Shown here: positions 1 to 8,860 of the stretch, piece after piece | Numbering within the stretch: the stretch's first letter is position 1 | How the letters are laid out: every line of letters begins with the position of its first letter | NCBI GenBank assembly: GCA_928724745.1 | Contig: CAKMXJ010000039.1 | Coordinates: 186,001-250,000 of the forward strand | DNA length: 64,000 nt | From: Anthracocystis setariae | Taxonomy: Eukaryota > Basidiomycota > Ustilaginomycetes > Ustilaginales > Ustilaginaceae | Direction of reading: 5' to 3' | The notes under the pieces: generated by a model | The model's database searches: none | What the model was told of the DNA's origin: nothing | The model's input: the letters and a program-made list of their open reading frames with translations, nothing else | Translations under genes and position numbers: made by a program

Positions 1-309
1 GCGCAGATTCTGGCCGATGGCTTTGGCGTCCGGGGAGAGGTCGGTGATCACGGGTGCTTCGAAAAGCGACGAGGGATCGCAGGAGCGCCAATTTTTGTGG
101 TCGGGTCCAAAGTCGGTGTTGGTAAGGTGGCCGCGGACCGAGGTCATGGTCATGTCGACCATGCCGGCGACGCCGGGTAGTCGATATTGGAAGTCATAGT
201 TGCGGCAGTATTTATCCTTACCGGGACGGTTGGTGGGATGACCGGAAGCGAGGATCGAGGCGATGGATTTGGCGATGGAGGGCTTTTCAGCCACGCAAAG
301 GATCTTCAT
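1..309 (-). CDS. TOP3: DNA topoisomerase III, N-terminal part (runs off left edge)
   Basis: Reading the minus strand from the ATG at 309 gives 103 codons open to the window edge. The product begins MKILCVAEKPSIAKSIA, the standard opening of the Toprim domain of eukaryotic type IA topoisomerase III, with the acidic catalytic Glu in AEKPS. Further family signatures are MTMTSVRGHLTNTDF, the Toprim His-Leu segment, and a W-x-SCDPSSLFEAP block also found in TOP3A. Topoisomerase III relaxes and decatenates single-stranded DNA with a RecQ helicase and Rmi1 in homologous recombination and replication-fork repair. Only about a tenth of the protein is present, so the active-site Tyr cannot be checked. 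The start is the first ATG of the frame and fits the family N-terminus exactly. No intron is seen in this part. Confidence 0.93.
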   Translation of the reverse strand, partial: MKILCVAEKPSIAKSIASILASGHPTNRPGKDKYCRNYDFQYRLPGVAGMVDMTMTSVRGHLTNTDFGPDHKNWRSCDPSSLFEAPVITDLSPDAKAIGQNLR

Positions 310-664
310 CCCGGGAAATAGTGGCTCTTCGATGGAGACGCTGGAGGCAGGCGTGGATGTGAGCGATGCGATCGTCCTTGTCGCAAAGACAGCGCTTGGC
401 TTCGCCGCTGAGAGGAGATGCCCGCCACGTCGAATCACTGAAGCCGAGACCAGGTCCGGGTGATGGTCAAGCCGTGTCGAGCGAGAGCAGCAGAGCAAGA
501 GTCGAGAACAGCCCAACCCATATCCTCTGGAAAGCAGCGTTGAGGCCATAGATAATGCAACTCTTGCATTGCGCTATCGAAATGTTTCAGCCTAGAACGG
601 CGTGCATGTTCTGATCCATCCAATCGATAAAACGGATGAAGAAGTGTCTGTGGAGCGATCTATG

Positions 665-697
<33 letters not shown>

Positions 698-965
698 GTG
701 GTGGTGGGTGGGGTGGAACAAGAGCCTCCTCGTTTCGGCGAATGCTGCTGTCTGTCAATGCAGCACGAAATTTTGTGCCTTTTTGACGCGTGTCGAGAGA
801 CCAACACTTGGATTCGACTCAGCTCTCATCCAAAAATCCACCATGCCCATCATGTGCACAAGTGGATTGCTAAGCCATGCTTACCTCTCACATGTATGGC
901 TGCTAATCACAGTGCATCACCATGAAACAAGCAAAGAAGAAGGTTCCATTGCGATGCTAATTCAA
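310..965. promoter_or_regulatory. Intergenic region, TOP3 promoter side
   Basis: About 650 bases between the TOP3 start and the 3' end of the OPT transporter, both on the minus strand. It must hold the TOP3 promoter and the transporter's terminator. The main landmark is the (ATG/GTG) microsatellite near 664-711. Short ORFs here consist mainly of repeat-encoded Met or Ile runs and match no family I know. Confidence 0.5.
664..711. repeat. (GAT)n/(GGT)n trinucleotide microsatellite
   Basis: About ten GAT units followed by GTG/GGT units, in non-coding DNA between TOP3 and the transporter gene. Confidence 0.9.
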
Positions 966-3173
966 TTATGCGCATCCACCGGCGCATCCACCCCTGCACC
1001 CTGCACACGTCCACGCCTGAGCTCCATTCTGCTTCAACAGCAACGTCACTATACTCGCTGCGCCCTCTCCAAGCACAAACCCACTTGCCACAATGATGAT
1101 GCCAATCCCCGCCAACGCTGCTACCCGACCGCGTCTCGCTTGCCTCATCGTCTTGGCATTCTGCCGCGAGTAGTACCAGTGTGCGATCAATCCGCCGACG
1201 AGCCTCGCTAACGAAAAGTTGGGCGTGTTCAACATTCCCACCGCGAACGCAATGCCGCTGGGCACGAGCTTTGCCATCCGTGCCGAAACGGTTGACCCCA
1301 CCTGTCCCTCCTGTCCAAGTGCCTTACTCCGCGCCAGGGTCTTGACCATACCCGTAACGCCAAAGATGGCACCAAACACGATCATGAACTCCTTGACCTT
1401 GGCAGGTAGGTGGCCGTGGTTGACGAGCCGCGCCAGATTGAGCCAGACCGCTGCGGTGGGTGCCGGGAATTGCGGTCCCGGAATCTCGTAGGCTCGCGTA
1501 TAGGCTCGGTAGGCACCGGCACTGACCAAGATGCCCAGCGTGCTTCCGATCAATTGGCCTTTGAATTGCGAACGAGGCGACGCGCCGACGAGGTGACCAG
1601 TCTTGTAATCCTGCATGAGGTCTCCAGCCTGCATGGCACCGGCTTCCGAGATCCCGCCGGCGATAAGATTGGCGACCACATTGTTGGGCTGAATGAGCGC
1701 GAACAGGAGTTGCGAGATCTTACCGATACCTGAAACCGGATTGAGGTCGGTTTCGCCCAGAGCGCGGACGCCGAGGATGGCAAAGAGCGAGGCGAGCGCG
1801 ATGCCGATAAACGTGGCATATGGCGAGATGGCTTGATAGCCAAACGCGACATGGATCAGAACTACGGCGAGAATAGTCGAGATGGTGAGGCCCGAGATGA
1901 CCCAAGTCTTGGGTGTCTGGCGGTGTGGTGGTTCGTGGTCTTGATCCAATGGCTTGTTTGCGTGATACGAGGTAGAGTCTCGGCGCATGAGGCTTTGCAG
2001 GTCGTGGATGCCGTTGCTGGCTACCAGTGCTACAAGACCTACAATGCTTTCGGAGCACATGATCGCCAAACTGACCCAGAGGATCCAGGCTTTGCTCCCA
2101 CTTTCCGAGTCGAGTGGATGCCCGGGTGCCCAGCCTTGGTAGTAAGCGAGTGGACTGAGCACCGCCCAGCCAAAGATCGCTCCTGCCGTCATACTGACGG
2201 TGGTGGGCAGACCCATGATGATGCCTTGACCAATGTAGTTGAGAGAAGGGGTGAACCACCAGCCCCACATACCGGCGAGATTGTGCGGCGGAATCAAGTC
2301 GAACACAGGCATAGCATACAGCACCGGAATGTAATACGACAACAGGGTGAATGCCGCTGAGCCTGAGAACGACCATGCGAGTGCTTTCCAACCTTTTCTG
2401 GAGTCGATCTCGTCGTTGGTCTGCTCTCCCTCTGGCTCATCTTGGCGATCGTGGTCTCTCAACAAGGCGGTCTGCTCGTCTTGGACGGCCTCATCTCTGG
2501 CTTGGCTCCCATCGGTATGAGATGTTTTGGAGGCGGAAGGAACCGGCTGGTGTAGCAAAGGTTTACCATGCAGCACTCCGATCAACTGTGCGGTTGCAGT
2601 GCCGCTGGGAAAAGCCAACTTTTCGCGAACAATCATAGGCTCTCTCAATGGACTCGCAAAGAAGACGCCAAAGTACGCCAGCGCACAACACCATCCGATC
2701 AGCTCCCACCATCCCAGCTCTATCGGCTCGCTACCGTCGTTTTCGAGCGTGAGCTTCTTCAACGCCGGGATGACTCCGACCAGTCCAGCAGAGAGGGGCA
2801 TCACACCCACAGCGGCGGCGGTGGTTTGTACGAGAACGTTTTCCTGCGGCGTGAAAGGTGTAGACATGAGCACGAATCGGCGGCCGGAGAGGTTGATGTG
2901 TTTGGGAATGATGCGGAAGAGGGCGAAACCGAGCAGAGAGGATTGGAGCGACATGATCGAGATCCATCCGGATTGGAGGCCAAGGTAGAGGTTGGTGAAG
3001 CACAGCAGCGAACCGATGAGGAGACCTGCAAGGATGGCACGCAGGGTAAAGTCGTCGTCCATGGATGCACTGCCGAGCAGGATCGGAGTGGATTCGTCGG
3101 ACGACGACGAAGTACCAGGCGATGAGGTGGCACCGGATGGCACAGAGGACGGCTGTCTCGATGCTGACGCCAT
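966..3173 (-). CDS. OPT-superfamily oligopeptide/metal-chelate transporter
   Basis: 735 residues starting MASASRQPSS. The frame continues upstream only to a TTG codon, so the ATG at 3173 (followed by G, good context) is chosen. After a Ser/Thr-rich cytoplasmic tail come many hydrophobic segments from about residue 40 (ILAGLLIGSLLCFTNLYLGL) to the C-terminus. The NPVSGIGKISQLLFALIQP and AGGISEAGAMQAGDLMQD blocks are hallmarks of the OPT superfamily, closest in style to the YSL-like branch that includes yeast YGL114W. The substrate is probably a small peptide or a metal chelate imported by proton symport at a membrane; this is inferred from the family. A hydrophilic loop near residues 205-255 is Asp/Glu rich. 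Odd feature: the last residues form a Cys-rich tail, C-x2-C-x3-C-x3-C, ending GGCAGGCA. The gene diverges from the dioxygenase gene over a 505-base spacer. Confidence 0.88.
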   Translation of the reverse strand: MASASRQPSSVPSGATSSPGTSSSSDESTPILLGSASMDDDFTLRAILAGLLIGSLLCFTNLYLGLQSGWISIMSLQSSLLGFALFRIIPKHINLSGRRFVLMSTPFTPQENVLVQTTAAAVGVMPLSAGLVGVIPALKKLTLENDGSEPIELGWWELIGWCCALAYFGVFFASPLREPMIVREKLAFPSGTATAQLIGVLHGKPLLHQPVPSASKTSHTDGSQARDEAVQDEQTALLRDHDRQDEPEGEQTNDEIDSRKGWKALAWSFSGSAAFTLLSYYIPVLYAMPVFDLIPPHNLAGMWGWWFTPSLNYIGQGIIMGLPTTVSMTAGAIFGWAVLSPLAYYQGWAPGHPLDSESGSKAWILWVSLAIMCSESIVGLVALVASNGIHDLQSLMRRDSTSYHANKPLDQDHEPPHRQTPKTWVISGLTISTILAVVLIHVAFGYQAISPYATFIGIALASLFAILGVRALGETDLNPVSGIGKISQLLFALIQPNNVVANLIAGGISEAGAMQAGDLMQDYKTGHLVGASPRSQFKGQLIGSTLGILVSAGAYRAYTRAYEIPGPQFPAPTAAVWLNLARLVNHGHLPAKVKEFMIVFGAIFGVTGMVKTLARSKALGQEGQVGSTVSARMAKLVPSGIAFAVGMLNTPNFSLARLVGGLIAHWYYSRQNAKTMRQARRGRVAALAGIGIIIVASGFVLGEGAASIVTLLLKQNGAQAWTCAGCRGGCAGGCA

Positions 3174-3678
3174 GATTGCAAGTAGCGGCAGAGATGTATA
3201 GCACACCGGGAGATGGTGCAAGTGCAGCCTGGCACCTTGGCGTGATGCTTCTATCCTTTATCTAAAGTCCTGAGAGGGTGGGTATCTTCCGCATCAATGA
3301 TATGGTTGGAAGTGGTGGAAATGGTAGCCGTGGCATGGATGGACTGTGGATGACATGTTGAACGGCTCTTTTCTCGGCTGTGCATCTTTGGACGGTGATG
3401 CTGCACCATAGCACTGTGACTTTTCGACGCGGCAATCCAGATTTTTCCTCGCTTTCTCCGACATAAAAAAGGGCCAAACGGCGTCTTTTATCTTACAATG
3501 TTACATTGTCATTCCCCACAACCTCCAGAATTTGCCACGGATGTTCGGAAGCACCGATGATGATAACCAAAAAAAAGATTCGGACAAGCCGCAGCGACTG
3601 TGGCTCGTGCTTGATTTCCACCTCGCCAATCACCTCCTCCTTTCCTTCTCCTCATCCATAGTCCCCGTCTTGCTCACC
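3174..3678. promoter_or_regulatory. Divergent promoter region, transporter / dioxygenase
   Basis: 505 bases between two divergent starts. On the plus side an A-rich element (cataaaaaagg, about 3463-3473) and a pyrimidine-rich stretch at about 3640-3675 precede the dioxygenase ATG, as is usual for fungal core promoters. An in-frame upstream ATG at 3541 would lengthen the dioxygenase by 46 residues and is treated here as leader. Confidence 0.45.
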
Positions 3679-4683
3679 ATGTCAAACACCAAAGGAACGC
3701 TCTCTCCCGCCCAAGTGGATCAATTTCACCGTGACGGCTACCTGGTGCTGCCGTCCTTCTTCGACCCAGTTACGCTGTTGGCGCACTCGAAGCATCTCGT
3801 CTCGTCCTTCTCGCTCGACAACCATCCGCTCACCGCCTTCACCACCTCCTCCGACGAACAAGGCGAAGAAGCGCACGTCGGAGATCGCTACTTCCTCGAC
3901 TCTGGCGATCGCATCCATTACTTTTTCGAGGAAGGTGCGCTCGATCCATCCACCAAGAAGCTCTTGGTCCCTAAAGAGAGGGCGATCAACAAAGTCGGTC
4001 ATGGTTTGCACATCCTCGATGACGAGTTCAAGCGTTTTTCGTTCAGCCAGGATCTTCAAAACGTAGCCAAATCTTTGAACGTGCATAGCGATCCGAAGGT
4101 TTTGCAGAGTATGGTCATCTGCAAGCAGCCCAGTATTGGTGGAGCTGTGCCGAGTCACAACGATTCGACGTTTTTGTATACCGATCCACCGAGTGCGATT
4201 GGGTTCTGGTTTGCTCTCGAAGACTGTACGCCTTCGAACGGCTGTCTCTCCTTCCTCCCTGGATCGCATCGATTCCCGAAATCGTCCACACCGCCTACAC
4301 CAGCATCCGAAACGGCTCGTCCCCTCGACGCACACAACGACACCCTCGGCGTTGCGAGAGGCGTCAACAAACGCTTCGTCCGAAAACACCCACAAAACCC
4401 GGACGCAGGTACAACCTTCCTCCACCTCGCCGAAAACGAAGAAGCCACCTGGTCCGACAAGGACGCCGTCATGGCGGAATGCAAGGCGGGCACTCTCGTC
4501 CTCATCCACGGCTCCGTGCTTCACAAATCCGAGAAGAATCAAAGCGACAAGAGTCGCTTCATCTACACCTTTCACATGATCGAAGGCGACGAAGCAAAGG
4601 CGAAATACGATGACAAGAATTGGCTTCAACCCACCCAGGACCACGCTTTCGTCAGTCTGTACCCCTCTTCTCACTCAAAGTAA
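3679..4683 (+). CDS. Phytanoyl-CoA dioxygenase (PhyH) family Fe(II)/2-oxoglutarate enzyme
   Basis: 334 residues, near the length of PHYHD1-type proteins. The start MSNTKGTLSPAQVDQF has an excellent context (cacc ATG) and leads straight into the family opening FHRDGYLVLPSFFDP. The non-haem iron triad is visible: H160 and D162 in SHNDSTF, and distal H282 in GSVLHKSE. R293 in KSRFIYTFH is the likely 2-oxoglutarate carboxylate anchor. The middle block GFWFALEDCTPSNGCLSFLPG is also typical. These enzymes hydroxylate a substrate with oxygen and 2-oxoglutarate; the substrate cannot be told, since this subgroup is not restricted to phytanoyl-CoA. No obvious peroxisomal targeting tripeptide: the C-terminus is SHSK. 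An in-frame ATG at 3541 could give an N-terminal extension, but that stretch looks like untranslated leader. Confidence 0.9.
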   Translation: MSNTKGTLSPAQVDQFHRDGYLVLPSFFDPVTLLAHSKHLVSSFSLDNHPLTAFTTSSDEQGEEAHVGDRYFLDSGDRIHYFFEEGALDPSTKKLLVPKERAINKVGHGLHILDDEFKRFSFSQDLQNVAKSLNVHSDPKVLQSMVICKQPSIGGAVPSHNDSTFLYTDPPSAIGFWFALEDCTPSNGCLSFLPGSHRFPKSSTPPTPASETARPLDAHNDTLGVARGVNKRFVRKHPQNPDAGTTFLHLAENEEATWSDKDAVMAECKAGTLVLIHGSVLHKSEKNQSDKSRFIYTFHMIEGDEAKAKYDDKNWLQPTQDHAFVSLYPSSHSK

Positions 4684-4791
4684 TACTTCAATCCAAACTC
4701 ATTCTCGAAATGCCAATGTAATCAACAACGATGTGGGAGGAAATCTGGGTAAAACGACAATAAAAGCATATTGAAAAAAAACAAGAAAACA

Positions 4792-7700
4792 CTACATGGA
4801 CATGCTCCTGATCCTGCTGCCCAAGTCTGTCGGTTCTCTCTCCCTTCCTCTTCCCCTCTCCTGTTCTGGCCTCGACTTATGCACCGCATTGTTCCACTCG
4901 TTGATCTGACCTCTCGCATCGAAAGCCTTGGGACTCTTGAACGTATATCCAACGAACGCCAATTGCTTCCTCATCTCGAGCAGTTTGCCGCCCTGCTCCT
5001 TATCCCTGAGCATGGGATCGCGTGGTTGGTCGGCATTGGGATTTTCGGCAGCCCCCGGCGCCGCGAGAGGTGCATCCTCGATATCGTCCTCGAAATGCTT
5101 GGTGTCACCTGGATGGCTCAATGCCGGTCTAAACGGCGCCTTGGCCCGGTGCAGATGATCCCAATCAATGCCTCTAAACCACGGATGCGACATCAACTCG
5201 TCGACTCCATCCTGCAACCCAGCCGCCGCAGCACCACCACTACCACTTTGGCCGATGAACCCGCTACGACGCGCACTCATCATATGACTGTTGGGCCTAC
5301 TAACCGACGCACTCGCCTGACTACCCAGTCGATCCTCCTTCTCGCACACCAGCCGCTCGATAAAGTCCTGCGCATCGCGCGATACCCTCGGCTTCTGTGG
5401 AAACCTCAACGTCTGACGCCAATTCAAAATCTTCTGCCTCGTCAAATGACGCGACTTGGACACGAACGGCGGATAGCCATACAGCATCTCGAACACGATC
5501 ACGCCCAAACTCCACCAATCGCAAGCCTGATCGTATCCCAACCCCCTCAACACTTCGGGTGCCATGTAATTGTTGGTGCCCACCACCGAGTACGCGATCT
5601 TCTTCTTGTTCTTCTCGCGCCACGTCAGCACATGCGTCATCGGCGTACCATCCGCATTCCTATCCGCCATCACCTCGACCAACTCCCTATCCGTCAGATT
5701 CGCCCCAGCCTGTCCGGGCAACCCACCACCTCTCCCTGTCGCCTGCGCACGACGTCGCATCCCCGCCGCCGCATGCGAATCATCCAGATCAATCCCATGC
5801 TTCCGCAACAGATTCTTGCGCTGCTGATCATAGTACGCCCCATCGTGCGCCCAATGGAACGACTGACACAGTCCAAAGTCCGCCAACTTGATATGTCCAT
5901 CCGATGTATACAAAAAGTTATCCGGCTTGATGTCGCGATGGATATACCCGAACGAATGCGCCTCGTGAATCGCCAGAATCATCTCGGCCACATAGAACCT
6001 TGCAAAGTCCTCTTCAAAGATATCCTTCTCGATCAGCAAGTTCAACAAATCGCCTCCACCCATGAACTCCATGATAAGGTACAGATGGTCCACATCCTGG
6101 AACGAGTAAACGAGCTTGACGATCCACTTTGCGCTTGCACTTGCACTGGCACTGGTCATCAGATCCCTCTCGGCACGCACATGCCCCTCCTGACCCTTGC
6201 GCAGCATATCCGCTTTGCGCAACTGCTTCATCGCATACAGCTGACCCGACTGACGCTCCTTGCACAATGCCACCACCCCAAACGCGCCATGACCGATGGT
6301 CTTGAGCTTGAGGAACGAATTGACGTTGACGCGCGCACGCAGATCGCGCAGATACTGCGTTTCGTTCTGCATCCACGCCTCGCGGATCTCATCCTTTGCG
6401 CTCTCGGCAATGCGCAACCCAGCCAGCTCGGCTTCCAACCCTGCACGACGCGTATCGCGCGCCTTGGGCTTCTTCAGGATGCCGTAGTACAGGTTTTCAA
6501 AGTAGATCTTGGCGGCCACGCTCTTCTCGACCGTCTCGAGCGAGGGCCGAACAGCTCCCCCGCCCATCCCCATGGGCTTGTGGAATTCCGCCAGGGCCGA
6601 CATGCCCGCCGAATCGATCGATCGAAGACTATCCATAATCACCATCGAGCTAGGTCGCTCCGCAGCTGGCACTTCGAACAGCGCATTGATCGTCTGACCA
6701 CCCGCGGGGAGGCCGTCGATGTTGCGACTGTTGCGGTCGGGAGTAGCCCCACCGCCAGGCGAAGGAGGACGATACATGAGGTAGTCGGGTGCAAAAGCCT
6801 TGCCATCGCTTGGGACGGGGGGAGTCGGGTTGACGAGCAGCGTCCCAGCCGTGTTGGTACGCACCGTCGGAGGCTTGAACTGAAGCTGCGTGCGCATGGC
6901 AGCTTCCAGCTGAACATCGGCACCTACGCCTGGCTCCTCAGCAATACCGGCAAACGCCTTTTTCTCCCTCACCGGCGAGATCCTACCAGCAGTCACCGTA
7001 GCGTTGGAAAGCGTACTGTGTCCAACGGTGGCGCCGCTTGTGACAGTCGACACAAGCGACATCTGACTTGGCACGCCATTGACGACCTGCAACTGCCTCG
7101 GGTTGTCGTGGATGAGGCTATCCTGGTGCATGGCCGCCTGGACCTGCGCGATGGCCTCGGCCTGGTTCCTTGCCGCCTGCAGCCTCATGGCTTCCTTGAG
7201 CGGCTCGACCCAAGTAGGATCCGCCACTTTGCCGACACCATCGCGACTCCACCGGTTGAGGATGACCTCGGCCTGCTCGGCGTCGCTGGCATGGGCGGCG
7301 TGGACGAAGGTTTGCGTCTGGGGCGAACCGATCATGTCGACGCTGATGCGCTTCTTCTGCGCTTTGGGACCCATGACGGCGGGGGCAAAGAAGTTGATGG
7401 CATTGCTGATCGCCGACGCGTTGGCAGTGTGCGTCGAGGGCTGGGCGAACGACGGACGAGGGTAAGCACCGGGCACGGCCGACGACGAGATCTCTTTCTG
7501 TGGCGAAGCAGGCATGGCAGGGATAGCACCGTACTCGGGACCAGCCTGGAAGTTGTCCTGAGTGTTCTTGCGAAGTGCACCGGTCGCCCTGCTCAGCGTG
7601 GAGCGGAGCTTTCCAGGAGACGAAGGACGCTGGCCAGCAGTCGATGGAGGAGCCAAACGATCACTGGCAGAGGGGCCTTGGTTATTGACGAGGGAGAGGA

Positions 7701-8355
7701 TGTCCCAGAAACCCTTATGCATAAAGGCGCTGCCCTTGATGGTGGAGCGCGGGAGCTCTTGCGACTCGCGATGGTTGGGGTTGGACATGAAACGAGAAGG
7801 AGCGCTGTTGAGATGCGGATTGGCGTACTTGGCGGAAGGTGCGGGAGGGGGTCTAGACGAGTGGGGCTGGGCAGCTTGAGCGTATCGCTGCGGAAGCCTT
7901 TGCTGCTGGTAGTGAGACTGTTGCGGGGTATATTGGGGCTGAGGTGGGGCTTGGTGGATAGGTGCGTACGGTGGGTAGGGTGGAGAAGTTTGGAGTTGAG
8001 GAGCTTGAGGGTATGCAACCTTTTGCGGGAAGGAGCGAGGATTGGTATAGACAGGCTGCTGCGATGCTACGTATGCGTTCTGAGCATAGGCAGAGGGGCT
8101 GACAGGCGGCTGGGCTCTGCCAGCATAGGGATGATTGTATGAAGTGGGATAGCCAAGAGGCTGAGCATCGGGCTGCTGGATGTAGGAAGGACGCATGCGC
8201 TCCTCATGCTCGTACCAGGAAGCTTCGTTGGTCAAGGGAACGAAAGTGCCCGCTGGTGCATAGCCACCGATGCCACCGCCGCCGCCGCTACCGGCTGAGG
8301 AGGACGAGGAAGGCATAGGCCTTGCACCCATAGGACGCGCGGTTGCAGCCGCCAT
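4792..8355 (-). CDS. NDR/LATS-family AGC serine/threonine kinase
   Basis: 1187 residues from the ATG at 8355 (MAAATARPMG); the frame upstream is repeat-derived leader. Residues 1 to about 610 are low-complexity, rich in Gln, Pro, Ser and Ala. The NDR N-terminal regulatory region that binds Mob proteins follows (KIYFENLYYGILKKP ... ETQYLRDLRARVNVNSF). The kinase domain starts near residue 680 with GHGAFGVV. HRDIKPDN is near residue 806 and DFGLCQS near 827. The long insert between DFG and the T-loop is the NDR hallmark. The T-loop reads AYSVVGTNNYMAPEV, keeping the autophosphorylated Ser. The C-terminal hydrophobic motif FVGYTFKS lies near residue 1136. Such kinases act with Mob cofactors in polarity, septation and morphogenesis. 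It could be the Ukc1/COT-1/Cbk1 orthologue, but the T-loop departs from GTPDYIAPE, so I leave the subgroup open. A Ser-Ala repeat sits inside the N-lobe. Confidence 0.92.
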   Translation of the reverse strand: MAAATARPMGARPMPSSSSSAGSGGGGGIGGYAPAGTFVPLTNEASWYEHEERMRPSYIQQPDAQPLGYPTSYNHPYAGRAQPPVSPSAYAQNAYVASQQPVYTNPRSFPQKVAYPQAPQLQTSPPYPPYAPIHQAPPQPQYTPQQSHYQQQRLPQRYAQAAQPHSSRPPPAPSAKYANPHLNSAPSRFMSNPNHRESQELPRSTIKGSAFMHKGFWDILSLVNNQGPSASDRLAPPSTAGQRPSSPGKLRSTLSRATGALRKNTQDNFQAGPEYGAIPAMPASPQKEISSSAVPGAYPRPSFAQPSTHTANASAISNAINFFAPAVMGPKAQKKRISVDMIGSPQTQTFVHAAHASDAEQAEVILNRWSRDGVGKVADPTWVEPLKEAMRLQAARNQAEAIAQVQAAMHQDSLIHDNPRQLQVVNGVPSQMSLVSTVTSGATVGHSTLSNATVTAGRISPVREKKAFAGIAEEPGVGADVQLEAAMRTQLQFKPPTVRTNTAGTLLVNPTPPVPSDGKAFAPDYLMYRPPSPGGGATPDRNSRNIDGLPAGGQTINALFEVPAAERPSSMVIMDSLRSIDSAGMSALAEFHKPMGMGGGAVRPSLETVEKSVAAKIYFENLYYGILKKPKARDTRRAGLEAELAGLRIAESAKDEIREAWMQNETQYLRDLRARVNVNSFLKLKTIGHGAFGVVALCKERQSGQLYAMKQLRKADMLRKGQEGHVRAERDLMTSASASASAKWIVKLVYSFQDVDHLYLIMEFMGGGDLLNLLIEKDIFEEDFARFYVAEMILAIHEAHSFGYIHRDIKPDNFLYTSDGHIKLADFGLCQSFHWAHDGAYYDQQRKNLLRKHGIDLDDSHAAAGMRRRAQATGRGGGLPGQAGANLTDRELVEVMADRNADGTPMTHVLTWREKNKKKIAYSVVGTNNYMAPEVLRGLGYDQACDWWSLGVIVFEMLYGYPPFVSKSRHLTRQKILNWRQTLRFPQKPRVSRDAQDFIERLVCEKEDRLGSQASASVSRPNSHMMSARRSGFIGQSGSGGAAAAGLQDGVDELMSHPWFRGIDWDHLHRAKAPFRPALSHPGDTKHFEDDIEDAPLAAPGAAENPNADQPRDPMLRDKEQGGKLLEMRKQLAFVGYTFKSPKAFDARGQINEWNNAVHKSRPEQERGRGREREPTDLGSRIRSMSM

Positions 8356-8520
8356 GGTGTAGCAGCTGAAATGAGCTGAGCTATGTACCAAAGAAACGAT
8401 TGACTGCGGATGGTATTGTACGTGAAAAGTTTGCACCAACGTTCTTCTGATAGAGTCCGTGAATAGAAAGGATAGGATAAGAGGAGGAGGATCGATATGG
8501 AAGAAGGAAAAGGTAAAGCA

Positions 8521-8680
8521 AGGGTAGGGTAGGGTAGGGCAAGATGGTGGCCAAGGAAAGCGTTGCGAGCTGGAGAACAAAAGAGAAAAAAGGTATTGTT
8601 TAATGAAGCAAAGGGGCTCAACAGCGACAAAGTGGGCTTCTGGTGGGACGAGGAGGAGGAGGAGGAGGAGAAGGAGAAAG
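8521..8680. repeat. (AGGGT)4 and (GAG)n simple repeats in kinase leader
   Basis: AGGGT units at about 8521-8540 and GAG/AGG units at about 8650-8680, upstream of the kinase ATG, probably in its transcribed leader. On the sense strand they are pyrimidine-rich (CTC/CCTAC). Confidence 0.85.
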
Positions 8681-8836
8681 AGGTGTTGGAAAATAGGAGA
8701 CGTCGGACGCTGAACGTGCAGCTCCACATGCATGTTTGAATATAAATTGCTGCACCATGGCATGTCAACTCGACCGCATTTTTCTACGTTACAATACAAC
8801 TCGAGCCGCAAAGAGAACGCTGAATACAGTTGCCCC

Positions 8837-8860
8837 TTTTTTTTCTTTTTTTTTTTTTTT
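8837..8860. repeat. Interrupted poly-T tract
   Basis: A run of T with a single C interruption upstream of the kinase gene. On the kinase sense strand it is an A tract. Confidence 0.9.

Noticed and set aside
4771..8142. 1,123-codon open frame on the plus strand opposite the NDR kinase
   Set aside because: It mirrors a GC-rich coding exon. Long antisense frames arise where TTA, CTA and TCA codons are rare in the sense gene. The translation is low-complexity Arg/His/Leu-rich and resembles no family.
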